From Nitrososphaerota archaeon (lineage in GTDB: Archaea; Thermoproteota; Nitrososphaeria; Nitrososphaerales; Gagatemarchaeaceae), in contig JAPCJH010000002.1 in the NCBI GenBank assembly GCA_027887045.1, positions 260,723 through 324,722 on the forward strand: a stretch of DNA of 64,000 nucleotides, written 5' to 3'. The notes below the pieces were generated by a model, which made no database searches, had not been told where the DNA came from, and saw only the letters and a program-made list of their open reading frames with translations. Numbering within the stretch: position 1 is the first letter of the stretch; every line of letters starts with the position of its first letter. Made by a program: the position numbers and the translations under genes. Below are positions 16,588 to 25,417 of the stretch, piece by piece.

Positions 16588-18162
16588 TTAGCCTGTTCGC
16601 GCTTTTGCGCTCATCTGTGGGAGAATCCTACCAGTTCGCGCCCTGTAAGCTGGCACACCAATTCCAACAGCAATCATGGTGCTCTTGCCTTTAGCATGTG
16701 GTGAAAAGAACTCCGTAACAGCGTCGTCGTAGAAGGTCGAACCGGAAGCACCCATCCCGAGCGAATAAGAAGAAAGGTAGATCTTACCGGCCCTGATGCC
16801 CGCCTCAAACTGAGCAGCTCGATAGCCTCTCTCGCCGAGGGAGCTTACGACGCGTCGAAGATCCGTCATCAGGTAAAACACGACGCTCGCGTCGCTGAAT
16901 AACGGTTGTTCGAGACAGAGATAACCTGATGTGTTCCGAAGATTGCCGTCTTTCAGCTGCACAAAGAATTTCGCTCTGCGGTCAAAAAAGTAGGAGCCTG
17001 AAGGTAGTCCACTTACCTCGTTTGCTATGAAATAGAAATCGATCGCCGTCTCTCGGTGAGGGAGAAAATCCAGAGGAATGACGGTTGCCGAAGCGTCAAC
17101 GATTGTGGAAAGTTGCTCGAAAGAAATAGGCTGCCTTGCGAACTTTCGGGTCGAACCCCGACGCAGTATCACCTCTTCGAGTGACGGGACAGGAGAATCT
17201 CCTTCTTTCAACGGTCGTAATGGAAATGTGGCTCCATCGGCGCGATTTCCATTCGTGCGAGATTTGAAGCTCTGTCCCCACTCTTTTGCTTCCGCCGAAC
17301 CACGAAGAGAAGACGCCTCATTGGCTTTCCATATTATTGGATACTCAACCTCTTCTTGGGAGAGCGGTTCAACCTCGAGATCAAGTCGTGATGAAGCCTT
17401 CGCCGTACGCTCGGCTTGCTGAGGAAGCCCAAGGCCAATCGGGGCGAGAGCCACCGTCGCCTCTTTCCCCTTAACCAAGCCGAGAAGTCGGTCAACTTCA
17501 GAATCAACGAAGCCCACGGTCAACTTGGCAATCAAGGCCTCCGAAGCTGACGTTGCGAGGAGATTGGCCGCGATAGCTCCCGAATCCCAGAACCAGTGAC
17601 GGTAGGACCTTGCCCCGTATTTCCACGCATTCCTCCATGCGAGTGATGTTAGCGCTATGGTGACAGGGCAAGTCAGGTTCTCTTCATGGCCGGGGGCACC
17701 CAATTCTGCCCTGTAGTCGCCCTCGCGCAACCTTACCAGTGCAAAGTCCAGGGGATTGAAATGATATACCCCCGCGCGTAATCCCGGTATGTCGCCGCAG
17801 ATCACGTACAGCTCAATCGGATACAGCGCACCAGTAGCGGGCGCCGCTCGCATGTAATACGGGCCGGTGCCCATTGAAACCCTTCTTGTCAGGCCCGCTG
17901 AGAAGAACAATATTTCCGCGAGAATTCCGACGTCGAGGCGCTTGGAAGCTATGATCGGATAGAAGCCCCTGATCGCTCTCAAGGATTCCTCTCTTGGATG
18001 GGGGAAATTTCGAGGGAGAGGAATGGAAGGCAGGTTCCTGTAGTGCTTGAAGGGCGATGGCTTGTTATTCCAGTCAAGATAGTGTGCGGACATCCTCACG
18101 CTAAGCTCGGAATGCTTGGTTTCCTCGTGATAGCTCAGCGCAGAATTGGAGTTATCGCTCAT
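16588..18162 (-). CDS. Two-domain SagB/ThcOx-type FMN oxidase
   Basis: A 524-residue protein with two nitroreductase-fold halves. The first half carries RAAPATGALYPIELYV, the diagnostic SagB region, and RHWFWDSGAIAANLLATSAS. The second half carries LRRGSTRKFARQPISFEQL and AGIRAGKIYLSSYSLGMGA. SagB/ThcOx enzymes use FMN to oxidise azolines to azoles in modified peptides. No YcaO cyclodehydratase or precursor peptide is nearby, so a stand-alone role is likely. The ATG 18162 lies about 31 bp after a TATA-like CTAATTA. The fused double domain is known for the family. Confidence 0.85.
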   Translation of the reverse strand: MSDNSNSALSYHEETKHSELSVRMSAHYLDWNNKPSPFKHYRNLPSIPLPRNFPHPREESLRAIRGFYPIIASKRLDVGILAEILFFSAGLTRRVSMGTGPYYMRAAPATGALYPIELYVICGDIPGLRAGVYHFNPLDFALVRLREGDYRAELGAPGHEENLTCPVTIALTSLAWRNAWKYGARSYRHWFWDSGAIAANLLATSASEALIAKLTVGFVDSEVDRLLGLVKGKEATVALAPIGLGLPQQAERTAKASSRLDLEVEPLSQEEVEYPIIWKANEASSLRGSAEAKEWGQSFKSRTNGNRADGATFPLRPLKEGDSPVPSLEEVILRRGSTRKFARQPISFEQLSTIVDASATVIPLDFLPHRETAIDFYFIANEVSGLPSGSYFFDRRAKFFVQLKDGNLRNTSGYLCLEQPLFSDASVVFYLMTDLRRVVSSLGERGYRAAQFEAGIRAGKIYLSSYSLGMGASGSTFYDDAVTEFFSPHAKGKSTMIAVGIGVPAYRARTGRILPQMSAKARTG

Positions 18163-18310
18163 TGTGGCGCAATTCTCTCTTGTTTCAGGTAATTAGCGTT
18201 CTGGAAGGGGGCTGGATTTTTCAACGACCTGGGGGGTCCTTCCTTTCCAAAGGTGTTGGAAGGCGAACCCTGTATCGTCGCTTATTAGCAGGGAGTGTTC
18301 AAACAACTCT

Positions 18311-18499
18311 ATGAGTGAACTTTCCCCGCCTACCCCGTGCACCTGCGGTGAGACACGGACAAGGAAGGAAGACATGTTCGTGCTCCTGTCAGTAGAAGGG
18401 AGGAACAAGCCGGTCTATTCGAATAGCAAGTTCGTCTGCATCGGTTGTGGCAAGGCCAGATTCGAGATGAGAGTTGAATCCAGAGGTGGAGCTGAGTGA
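18311..18499 (+). CDS. Small zinc-ribbon-like protein
   Basis: A 62-residue protein with CTC near residue 10 and CIGCGK near residue 43, a four-Cys pattern that could bind one zinc ion. Between them is VLLSVEGRNKPVYSN. A TATA-like GCTTATTAGC at 18279-18288 lies about 27 bp before the ATG, fitting leaderless transcription. Its TGA overlaps the ATG of the next small gene (TGATG). Family not recognised; zinc ribbons of this size often bind nucleic acid or act as adaptors. Confidence 0.65.
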   Translation: MSELSPPTPCTCGETRTRKEDMFVLLSVEGRNKPVYSNSKFVCIGCGKARFEMRVESRGGAE

Positions 18500-18714
18500 T
18501 GAGAAAGAGCCAACCAAAGGAGAGAAGTCGCAAGATCAGAGTAACACCCTCAAAGAATATCAGGGGCAAATTACCGCCAAGCACATTCGAGAAATGGCTT
18601 AGACTGCAGGTCGTGAAACCTGCTGGAACAAAGCCTGAGGTAAAGGCGCCGCCAGATTCTTTCGCGGAGTGGATAGGTAAACGAGTCAGAAAAGAGCTAG
18701 AATTCGAAGATTGA
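18499..18714 (+). CDS. Small basic protein coupled to the zinc-ribbon gene
   Basis: A 71-residue, very basic protein whose ATG shares a base with the upstream TGA (TGATG). It contains two similar segments: PPSTFEKWLRLQV and PPDSFAEWIGKRV, that is, a short internal repeat of the form PPxxFxxWhxxxV. The linker is rich in Lys and Pro. The overlap implies translational coupling with the zinc-ribbon protein and probably a shared complex. Function unknown. Confidence 0.65.
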   Translation: MRKSQPKERSRKIRVTPSKNIRGKLPPSTFEKWLRLQVVKPAGTKPEVKAPPDSFAEWIGKRVRKELEFED

Positions 18715-18843
18715 AGCGAACCGACTCTTAATGCACGCAATTTCCAATTAGGTCTCACTTCTGTACGTTCCGTGTATTTCCACGCCTCCACATGGACGGC
18801 CAGTCCATAATTGTTATAGCTTCCTGGCCGAAAATCGAAAGGA

Positions 18844-19368
18844 ATGTCTAACGCACTGAAGTCAACAAGGACTCCGTTACTAGGTGCCATTCTGGTCTTG
18901 ATAATTGTTGCAGGTGGATTTGGTTATTACTACAGCGTCTCGTCATCCGCCCTCGCGAGCAACACGAGCACAATGTCATCTCTAACGAGCCAGGTTTCAT
19001 CGCTAAACGGGCAGATAGCAAGTCTTCAGTCTAACTTGACCAGAGGGCAGAACTTGGCCAGCGCAAGAAGCTCGATAAAAGTCGTTGAATGGCTCACTTC
19101 TGCTGACGGAGGCAACACCAATACTTACCAGGTGAAGATAACGAACAACAACGGTTTTGACGTAACTCTCGCCCAACTTACGATCAATGTGGTGGACGCG
19201 TCCGGAAACCAGGTCGCAAGCAATACCATAGCACCTCAAGTTGTAGTTCCGGGAGGCAGTTCAGTCACGACGGCGATATCCGTTCCGTCCACTCGTGCCG
19301 CTGCTGGCGTGAGTACAAACGCCATAATTCGCACGCCCTATGGACAGGTTATCGTAGGGAACATCTAG
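18844..19368 (+). CDS. Membrane-anchored coiled-coil protein with outer beta domain
   Basis: A 174-residue protein. Residues about 12-32 form a transmembrane segment (LLGAILVLIIVAGGFGYYYS), residues 40-70 a Ser/Leu coiled coil (SLTSQVSSLNGQIASLQSNL), and the rest a beta-sandwich-like domain (TYQVKITNNNGFDVTLAQL, then VPGGSSVTTAISVPS) resembling FxLYD/LEA-like domains of archaeal surface proteins. GTTATAGC about 28 bp before the ATG suggests a leaderless start. Function unknown; probably faces outside the cell. Confidence 0.75.
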   Translation: MSNALKSTRTPLLGAILVLIIVAGGFGYYYSVSSSALASNTSTMSSLTSQVSSLNGQIASLQSNLTRGQNLASARSSIKVVEWLTSADGGNTNTYQVKITNNNGFDVTLAQLTINVVDASGNQVASNTIAPQVVVPGGSSVTTAISVPSTRAAAGVSTNAIIRTPYGQVIVGNI

Positions 19369-19721
19369 GACTTCACTCTACCCAGTCACGTGCGATTGGC
19401 CGAATGGGCAAGGAACTAGGCCGGGAAGGACCTGCAGTGTAACCCTCCCCTTGATGGGAACGCTGAATTCCCCGATTGTTATTACGAGCGGACCTCTGAC
19501 CACCACGCTCGAGGTAACTCATGTATCATGGAAATCTGCAAGAAGGGCTTACATTACACCACTACAAAGATGGCACATCCATCTGGATATTTTCAGATCC
19601 TGTTCCTATGGCTAAAGTTGCAGAATTACGGCAAGTCATATCTAATAGTACATCGGAATAAGACGAACTAACAAATGAGACCGAAACAGGAAAACACTAG
19701 ACGCCACCTGAGGGTTAGTCC
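19369..19721 (+). other. Intergenic region, 353 bp
   Basis: No convincing gene. One plus-strand frame (ATG 19454 to TAA 19615, 53 residues) begins with GTLNSPIVITSGPLTTTLEV, which resembles a fragment of a beta-rich surface domain, but it then loses protein-like character. Confidence 0.5.
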
Positions 19722-20621
19722 TTGACAGACGTCTCGACACCCGCCGCAGAGTCAGATGACAGAGTGGACGAGCACCCGGCGCAGCCCAACGGACAAAAGA
19801 CGAACCGGAATGTGGCAAAGCTGGGGGTTGCCAAGTGGAAGACTGCCCTCATAACTGGTGCGTCAAGCGGAATAGGTTATGAGCTGGCAAAATTATTCGC
19901 GAGCGAAGGCCACAGCGTTATGCTTGTGGCCAGAAGCAAAGAAACCCTGGAGAAGTTCGCGCGGCAGCTTCGAGAAACGCACTCAATCAATGCATGGAGC
20001 TTTCCGATCGACCTCTCTAATCCGACAGCTCCGAGTCAAATCTACGAATTCGCGCAGAGAGAGTCCTTGTTGGTCGATTCGTTGGTGAATGACGCGGGGT
20101 TCGGTGCTGCAGGACCTTTCTCAGAGACCGACGTGAAAACCCAGCTCGAGATGATGCAGGTAAACGTGATTTCCCTCGTACACCTTACTAGGCTCTTTTT
20201 GCCCGACATGTTGCAGAGGAAAGAGGGCCGGATCCTGAACCTGGCGTCGATGGCGGCTTTCGTGCCAGGTCCGTTTATGGCAGTCTACTACGCAACGAAG
20301 GTCTTCGTGCTCTCATTCTCCGAGGCGCTGGCCAACGAGTTGAAAGGCTCAGGAGTCACAGTGACTGCTCTGTGTCCGGGGCCGACAAGGACGGCTTTCG
20401 AGAAGAACCCCGGGGTGGGAAGAACGAGATTGTTCAGACAGCGGGGAGTGGGAGTAATGGGAGCTGAGGCCGTTGCCCTTGCAGGCTATCGGGGCCTGAT
20501 GAACGGTGAGACTGTGGTAATTCCAGGACTGAAAAATAAGGTAACGCGGGTACTTGCGAAGCTGGCTCCTAGGAGCGTGGCAGTTAGGGCCGCAAGAAGG
20601 CTGAATGAAAGTGCCGTCTGA
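19722..20621 (+). CDS. Short-chain dehydrogenase/reductase
   Basis: A 299-residue classical SDR starting at TTG 19722. After a 38-residue polar extension it has the NAD(P) motif TGASSGIG, Arg in LVARSKE suggesting NADP preference, VNDAG (Asp in place of the second Asn of the usual NNAG), Ser in LNLASMAAF, and the catalytic YYATK. The C-terminal part (GETVVIPGLKNKVTRVLAKL) fits the DltE/YohF-like subgroup common in soil microbes. The gene appears to stand alone. Substrate unknown. Confidence 0.85.
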   Translation: MTDVSTPAAESDDRVDEHPAQPNGQKTNRNVAKLGVAKWKTALITGASSGIGYELAKLFASEGHSVMLVARSKETLEKFARQLRETHSINAWSFPIDLSNPTAPSQIYEFAQRESLLVDSLVNDAGFGAAGPFSETDVKTQLEMMQVNVISLVHLTRLFLPDMLQRKEGRILNLASMAAFVPGPFMAVYYATKVFVLSFSEALANELKGSGVTVTALCPGPTRTAFEKNPGVGRTRLFRQRGVGVMGAEAVALAGYRGLMNGETVVIPGLKNKVTRVLAKLAPRSVAVRAARRLNESAV

Positions 20622-20697
20622 AATGTGTCCTTCAAAAAGGGCCGTGCGAACCCTAGGGCAATCGGCTTGCTCAGCGAAGCCGGACAACTCCGACCAG

Positions 20698-21615
20698 TCA
20701 TGCATACCCCTTGCGATACAAGACGATGCCAACGACCGCCAGGATGATTAGCACGGAATCCAGAATAGCCGGAACCATGCCATAGCTAGCTGGCATTGTG
20801 CTCGCCTTGAGAGCTAGCCCGACCTCGCCGATAGGCTCTCCAGAGACCGTTATGTAGGTCTGGAAGAACGCCGTTGCGTCCACACTCAAGTTTGCTCTCC
20901 CACCGCTGAGAAAATATGACCTTAGAAGAGCACCGGTATTCGAATATGGGACGGACAGTTTTGTCGTGACATTGGAGTGCTGAGGAGGGATGTTCGCGTC
21001 AAGCAACGAGTTGCGAGCAGTACCATTCACAATGTCTATGCCGTTGGCGTAAGCACGGAATGTTGCACCAGTGAAAGATGCAAGCGATGGATCGTTAGTC
21101 ACTGCCGTTGTTTCCTCGAGTCTAGCGGAGGAAGGACTTATTGATGTGAGACCTGTTACTGTGCTGATATTGAGGGGTAGGTTGGCCACGCCCAAGGGGG
21201 TGTAGAAAGTCGCTGTTCCGATGAACTTGTATTTTATCGACCCACCTCCAAGAAGATGAGAAGATAGAAGCGCACCGGCATCCGAATATGGGACAGAGAA
21301 GTCGATTGTGTCAATCGATTTAGAGCCCTGACTGGGGAAGAAGCTGTTAACAGTACCATTCAAGAGGTGCACGTTGTCGCCGTAGACACTGAAGGTTGCA
21401 CCGGTAAAGACGATAGCCGCATTACCATTATCCACTGATGCTTTGATTCCTAGGGTGACCGAGGAGTAGCCCATCGATACGATGTAAATGCCCAAGCTAG
21501 AGAGTTGCGCAATTGCGACGGTGATCAAGAAAATAATCAGGAAGAGAACAATCAGCAGGTCTCGAAGTATTAGGGACGGTCTTCTCGTCCGTGAGCTTAG
21601 TTTCGGCGCAGACAA
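20698..21615 (-). CDS. Membrane protein with two LEA-like repeats
   Basis: A 305-residue protein with an N-terminal transmembrane helix (LLIVLFLIIFLITVAIA) and a C-terminal one (ILDSVLIILAVVGIVLY). Between them are two copies of a domain of about 115 residues. Each begins FTGATF, contains an NGT turn, then PYSDAGALL or PYSNTGALL, then a GG turn (LLGGG, LSGGR) and an ATFY or ATAFF strand. The pattern resembles LEA-2/WHy domains. The internal duplication is clear by eye. Both ends are membrane-bound, so the repeats are probably outside. Function unknown. Confidence 0.75.
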   Translation of the reverse strand: MSAPKLSSRTRRPSLILRDLLIVLFLIIFLITVAIAQLSSLGIYIVSMGYSSVTLGIKASVDNGNAAIVFTGATFSVYGDNVHLLNGTVNSFFPSQGSKSIDTIDFSVPYSDAGALLSSHLLGGGSIKYKFIGTATFYTPLGVANLPLNISTVTGLTSISPSSARLEETTAVTNDPSLASFTGATFRAYANGIDIVNGTARNSLLDANIPPQHSNVTTKLSVPYSNTGALLRSYFLSGGRANLSVDATAFFQTYITVSGEPIGEVGLALKASTMPASYGMVPAILDSVLIILAVVGIVLYRKGYA

Positions 21616-22169
21616 GGGTTGTTCTGGTGGATGCCGATCTTGGGTATTTACGTTCTCACATAGTCATGGGTCGACTACAGGTACATTATTGAGAACGCCG
21701 CTCCCGCGTCGCATTGCAGGCACTAACACTTTGCTGCCGCGCGCTTCCCCTACCGCCTAGACCTCGTGGCATTGGATGCGGAAGCAAAGAGGTCTTAGCT
21801 TGACAGAGCCGAATCATTTGGGTGCGTGTTTTTGTCTGCGGATTCCAACAAAGAGATAGCTGCAAAGAAGAATCGATAAGGATGCCGGGAAAAAAGGCCC
21901 ACTATCAAATGATAGCGCGCCCGGTGGGACTCGGATCGCGGTACTCGAAGAGCGAGCATCGCGTGAGCCTGGGCCCGGGGGGTTCGATACATGGAAATTG
22001 GGAGAGTGCCGCCCAGGGCCCTAAAGGGTAGCGGACGCGGAGCGACTTCCTCATGGAGCGCAGCTATCAGCACACTATGTCTTAGGCTTCGATACAAATC
22101 TGGGTCTAGAATAGGACTCGATTAGTCTATTCGAAGCCCTCGCTCCCCGGGCGCCGCAGCACATCGCAC
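21616..22169. other. Intergenic region, about 550 bp
   Basis: No gene could be supported on either strand. It is GC-rich around 21900-22030, where several short frames occur but none shows a domain or good codon pattern. No tRNA fold fits the GGTTCGATAC at 21981. Confidence 0.5.
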
Positions 22170-24185
22170 CTACACCGATTTCCCCGACAACTTGTGTTTG
22201 ACGAATTCGGAGGTTCTCCTGGCCATGGCTATGATCGAAATCATCGGGTTGACGGCGGGGGTGGTCGGGAAGACCGTTGCATCTGCTACGAAGAGGTTCT
22301 CGACTTCATGAAGCTCGCCCGTCGGCCCTGCCGGTCCCATCCGAGGGTCGGAGCTCATCCTGCAGGAGCCCATCAAATGGGCACTGAAGAGATTGATGCG
22401 ATTGTAGTCGATCCCTTGTTGCCTTACTTCCGACTCGAACCTGTCTATGTCTGACTCGGTCACCCTTCCAGATCCAACGCTCACGGGCGTGTTATGGGTG
22501 CTCCAAACTTCTGTCGCCCCGGCAGCAGCGAGAATCCTAGCAGTGGCGACCATCCCCTTCATCATGTTTTCTTTGTCACGCTTGTCGAGGGCATAGCTGA
22601 CCACTGGAGAGCCGTGCGAATCGACCTCGACCCTGCCGCTCCCCCATTCGCGCAACAAAATTATCGTCGCGGTGGTCCGAGCGTAATTTTGTCTAACGAA
22701 GTCTTTGTGTGACGCGCCGTCTACCCACGGGACTGTGAAAGCAAACAAGCCGGGGTGGGCCGGCGCAGCCTCCACCCAGAAGCCATGGTGGGTCCCGTCG
22801 AGGTTCCAGAACTTCCTCACAGCTACTGTCTGGGGTGGACCTGCCCAGGGGTTGACCGGCTTAGCGAAGATGCCGCCCATCGAGACTGTGGGGTCCAGCA
22901 TCAAGTGTCTCCCAAGCCTACGGTGCCTCAGCCCGGAACGAAGGAGGAGGGCGGGAGTCTCCAACCCGCCGCAGGCCGCGACCACAATGCGGGCCCTCAC
23001 GTGGACGTTGTGGGTTCCGCCTGCATAGTCGGCCTCGACGCCCGTCGCCCTTCCACTTTCGATCGTCACCCTCTCAGCCTTCGTATTGAAGAGGAATCTA
23101 GCGCCGCGACGGAAAGCGGCAGGAAGGTAGTTCATGACGGTGGACTGCTTGCAAGAGTAGATGCACCCGTATGTGCAGAAGTCGCAGCGCTCTTTGCACC
23201 CCACGACGTTCCTGTTGATCACCTCGAAGTCCAACCCTTCGGAGTAGCCGAGAGCCTTGCACCCGAGCCAGAGGGCCTCGTTGTTCCAATTCCTCTGGCT
23301 CTCCTGAGACCCGACCTTGAGAGCCTGCCAGACTTCCTCTAGGTATGCAGCGAAACCGGAGCCAGTGACCCCGTCGATGCCGAACCCCTGCTCCCACTCT
23401 TGGAGGACTTCGGGAGGAGGTTTCAGGCACGTGTTCCAATTCACCGCGGTCCCACCCCCGATCCCCCTTCCTGCAAATAGCGTGAACGCGAGGTCCTTCG
23501 TGGAGGCGTTCCCGCTCTGCTGGAAGAGCTTCTGCGTCATCGGCAGTTCGCTCTGCCTGTACGTCTCCGAGGTTTCGTAGGGGCCTGCTTCGAGGACCAC
23601 GGTCTCGTAGCCCGCCTCACTCAGCTCCTTCGCGATGACGCTCCCCCCTGCCCCGGAACCGACGACGCACACGTCACAAGAAAGCTCCAGGTCGTCGGTC
23701 GGGACGATGGGCGTCAGCCGAGTCTCTTCTGGGGGTGGGACCGGAGAATCAGCGCTCGGTCCCGGGTAGCCGATGGCGGCCCAGCTGGGGTTATCCCCTC
23801 CGCCGGGTTCCAGGGAATAGAAGAGGAAGCAGGTCAGGCGCTTGAGCGCCTGAAAACCGGTCCTTTTTGCCGAGATCCTGCTGTCGCGCCAGGACTTGAG
23901 TCGCTCTGCCCTCTCGCCTTCTCCCAGCGAGGAGAATGGAGCAGTGTTGCGGTTCAGGATTAGGCCGTACGACCTGCTCTCGAGGATCTTGAGCAGCCTC
24001 CGGAACTCGGCGGCCGCGCCGGGCTCCAGCCTGCTCTCTATCGTTTCGGCGAAGGCCTCCGGAACCCCTACATCCGTGGCTGATCGGCGGTAGAAATCGG
24101 CTTCGGGCCCGTCTCTGATTACCGGGGGGACTATCGTGTCGCAAGCGAGCGCGAGTGTCCGCAGCTCTCGCGATGTGAGCTTCAT
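22170..24185 (-). CDS. GMC-family oxidoreductase with fused N-terminal helical domain
   Basis: A 671-residue flavoprotein. Residues about 1-140 are a helical domain like gluconate 2-dehydrogenase subunit 3 or the N-terminus of long-chain alcohol oxidases. The GMC core follows: FAD motif VVGSGAGGSVIAKEL near 180, GRGIGGGTAVNWN near 250, and the C-terminal HLMGSCRM and NPMISIIAMA segments holding the usual catalytic His/Asn. A Cys-rich stretch (CKERCDFCTYGCIYSCKQ) near 345 is seen in fatty-alcohol-oxidase-type members. It probably oxidises a long-chain or sterol-like alcohol. A 12-base C tract lies just before its start. Confidence 0.88.
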   Translation of the reverse strand: MKLTSRELRTLALACDTIVPPVIRDGPEADFYRRSATDVGVPEAFAETIESRLEPGAAAEFRRLLKILESRSYGLILNRNTAPFSSLGEGERAERLKSWRDSRISAKRTGFQALKRLTCFLFYSLEPGGGDNPSWAAIGYPGPSADSPVPPPEETRLTPIVPTDDLELSCDVCVVGSGAGGSVIAKELSEAGYETVVLEAGPYETSETYRQSELPMTQKLFQQSGNASTKDLAFTLFAGRGIGGGTAVNWNTCLKPPPEVLQEWEQGFGIDGVTGSGFAAYLEEVWQALKVGSQESQRNWNNEALWLGCKALGYSEGLDFEVINRNVVGCKERCDFCTYGCIYSCKQSTVMNYLPAAFRRGARFLFNTKAERVTIESGRATGVEADYAGGTHNVHVRARIVVAACGGLETPALLLRSGLRHRRLGRHLMLDPTVSMGGIFAKPVNPWAGPPQTVAVRKFWNLDGTHHGFWVEAAPAHPGLFAFTVPWVDGASHKDFVRQNYARTTATIILLREWGSGRVEVDSHGSPVVSYALDKRDKENMMKGMVATARILAAAGATEVWSTHNTPVSVGSGRVTESDIDRFESEVRQQGIDYNRINLFSAHLMGSCRMSSDPRMGPAGPTGELHEVENLFVADATVFPTTPAVNPMISIIAMARRTSEFVKHKLSGKSV

Positions 24186-24196
24186 AGAAGACGCGG

Positions 24197-24208
24197 CCCC
24201 CCCCCCCC
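24197..24208. repeat. Homopolymer tract C12 (G12 on the gene strand)
   Basis: Twelve consecutive C on the plus strand, 11 bp upstream of the GMC oxidoreductase ATG and just downstream of a TATA-like TTAATTAC (24214-24221). On the gene strand it lies between the TATA element and the start codon, where length changes could alter initiation. Confidence 0.8.
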
Positions 24209-24330
24209 GACCCGTTAATTACATTATTCGATTGGAGGTCCGGAGGGTCTGGAAATTTAATGACGGGAGGGTTCCACGCGTCGTGCGGTCGAGGTCAGCG
24301 TCGCTTTTGCATTACTCTTGATCTTCCCCA

Positions 24331-24382
24331 GAAACCCACGCGGGGAGGGCGATTGAGCTGGTTAGAATTGCCGTCGCCGTAG
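24331..24382 (+). pseudogene. Relic of a hyuA 5' end
   Basis: 52 bases align with 34835-34887, the leader and first codons of the hyuA at 34863, with about 7 mismatches and one gap. Read in the same frame it gives LVRIAVAVD before similarity stops. No HyuA-like sequence follows. It appears to be a truncated duplicate of the hyuA start region within the 400 bp gap between the GMC gene and the next gene; nothing else is seen in that gap. Confidence 0.45.
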
Positions 24383-24587
24383 ACCTCATGAAGTCTCTGG
24401 AGGACAGGCTCAAGTCCTCAGCTGGACCAACACCATGGGTCGCCATCATGAATCACCTTGATGGTGGGTCGTGCATTGGAGTCCATACGGCGGATCATGT
24501 GCATGGCTCGTGAGAGCCGGACGCAATTTAAGGCGAGCCACGGCGGGCGGCGGCAGGCTCTAGGATTCTGGCTTGCGAAGAGCGCTT

Positions 24588-25142
24588 CTACGGGCAAAGA
24601 GTAGGCGAGAACATTTGAAAGGCACGTCTGGCCCGATCAAACGACCCCGGCTCAGCGAACAGAATCAAGCGCTTTTCACCCCCTCGAAGACGGACCACGA
24701 TTTGCGACGACCAGAAAGTTCGTCTTCGCATCTCGACCTCTAAGATTTGCTCTCGTTCCACCTGATAGATCCTCCTTCGTTCCAACTCTTGAATCGGCAC
24801 TTGTGCGAAGTCTCTGTACCATGATGATGCCAATGCCACAAAGAGAAAAGCAAATCCTGTCCAGTACAAGTAGAGTTGGGGGCCCAACCAAGAATAGACG
24901 CTATTCCCTGTCGAGAGCAAACTGAGTAATAGACCGACACCGGAAGCCAAAAGGACAATGGCTATGCACCAAGGAAGGAGGAACATTGCTTGAACTCTTG
25001 GCGGCGCACGAACCAGGAATACCCTCTTGTTTGTGGCGTAAACTCCACAGCCACGCACATCGGCTCTCCTGTTCCTTATCGACGGGCTCGCGAGTCCGTA
25101 GAGGTACGTCTCCCCCTCTTCTTGCTCTTTCATGATTGCCAC
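24588..25142 (-). CDS. Two-helix membrane protein with PH-like tail
   Basis: A 184-residue protein. The N-terminal part (YLYGLASPSIRN, then GVYATNKRVFLVRAPPR) has the turn-strand pattern of bacterial PH-like domains. Two transmembrane helices follow (FLLPWCIAIVLLASGVGLLL and LYLYWTGFAFLFVALASSW), then a cytosolic tail with VEREQILEVEMRR and IVVRLRGGEKRLILF. ATG at 25142 or 25133 may start it. Family not firmly recognised; function unknown. Confidence 0.7.
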   Translation of the reverse strand: MAIMKEQEEGETYLYGLASPSIRNRRADVRGCGVYATNKRVFLVRAPPRVQAMFLLPWCIAIVLLASGVGLLLSLLSTGNSVYSWLGPQLYLYWTGFAFLFVALASSWYRDFAQVPIQELERRRIYQVEREQILEVEMRRRTFWSSQIVVRLRGGEKRLILFAEPGSFDRARRAFQMFSPTLCP

Positions 25143-25417
25143 TCTGATTATTACTTACGGGATTTTCTCCTTCGCGTTTGTATTAAGTATTCAGCACTCT
25201 CTACCAGCGGTTCTTATGACGAAAAGTCGACGGGAAATAGGCCAGCCGCTTGAACGATGCTCCCCGGCGGAGACGCAATGAGCCTAATGGTGAGCAATCA
25301 CTCTCTCTTGCTTTTGATCAAGCACGACTCGAAAGACATCAGTTTGAATTTGATTCAAGCTCATGCTTGGGTCGCAAATGTAGTTGCGAGAGAGCCACAC
25401 GCAAACAGCCGCCCGCT
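25143..25417. other. Intergenic region, 275 bp
   Basis: No gene supported. The region separates the end of the ABC-2 permease gene from the start of the PH-like membrane protein gene. Confidence 0.4.

Noticed and set aside
19454-19615. 53-residue plus-strand frame in the gap before the SDR gene
   Set aside because: Only its first 20 residues look protein-like; no promoter and no known pattern.
21900-22000. Possible tRNA around GGTTCGATAC
   Set aside because: The arms do not pair and no anticodon loop could be placed.
22755-23342. Plus-strand frame of 195 residues opposite the GMC oxidoreductase
   Set aside because: Composition is Pro/Arg/His rich without motifs; the GMC frame on the other strand is well supported.
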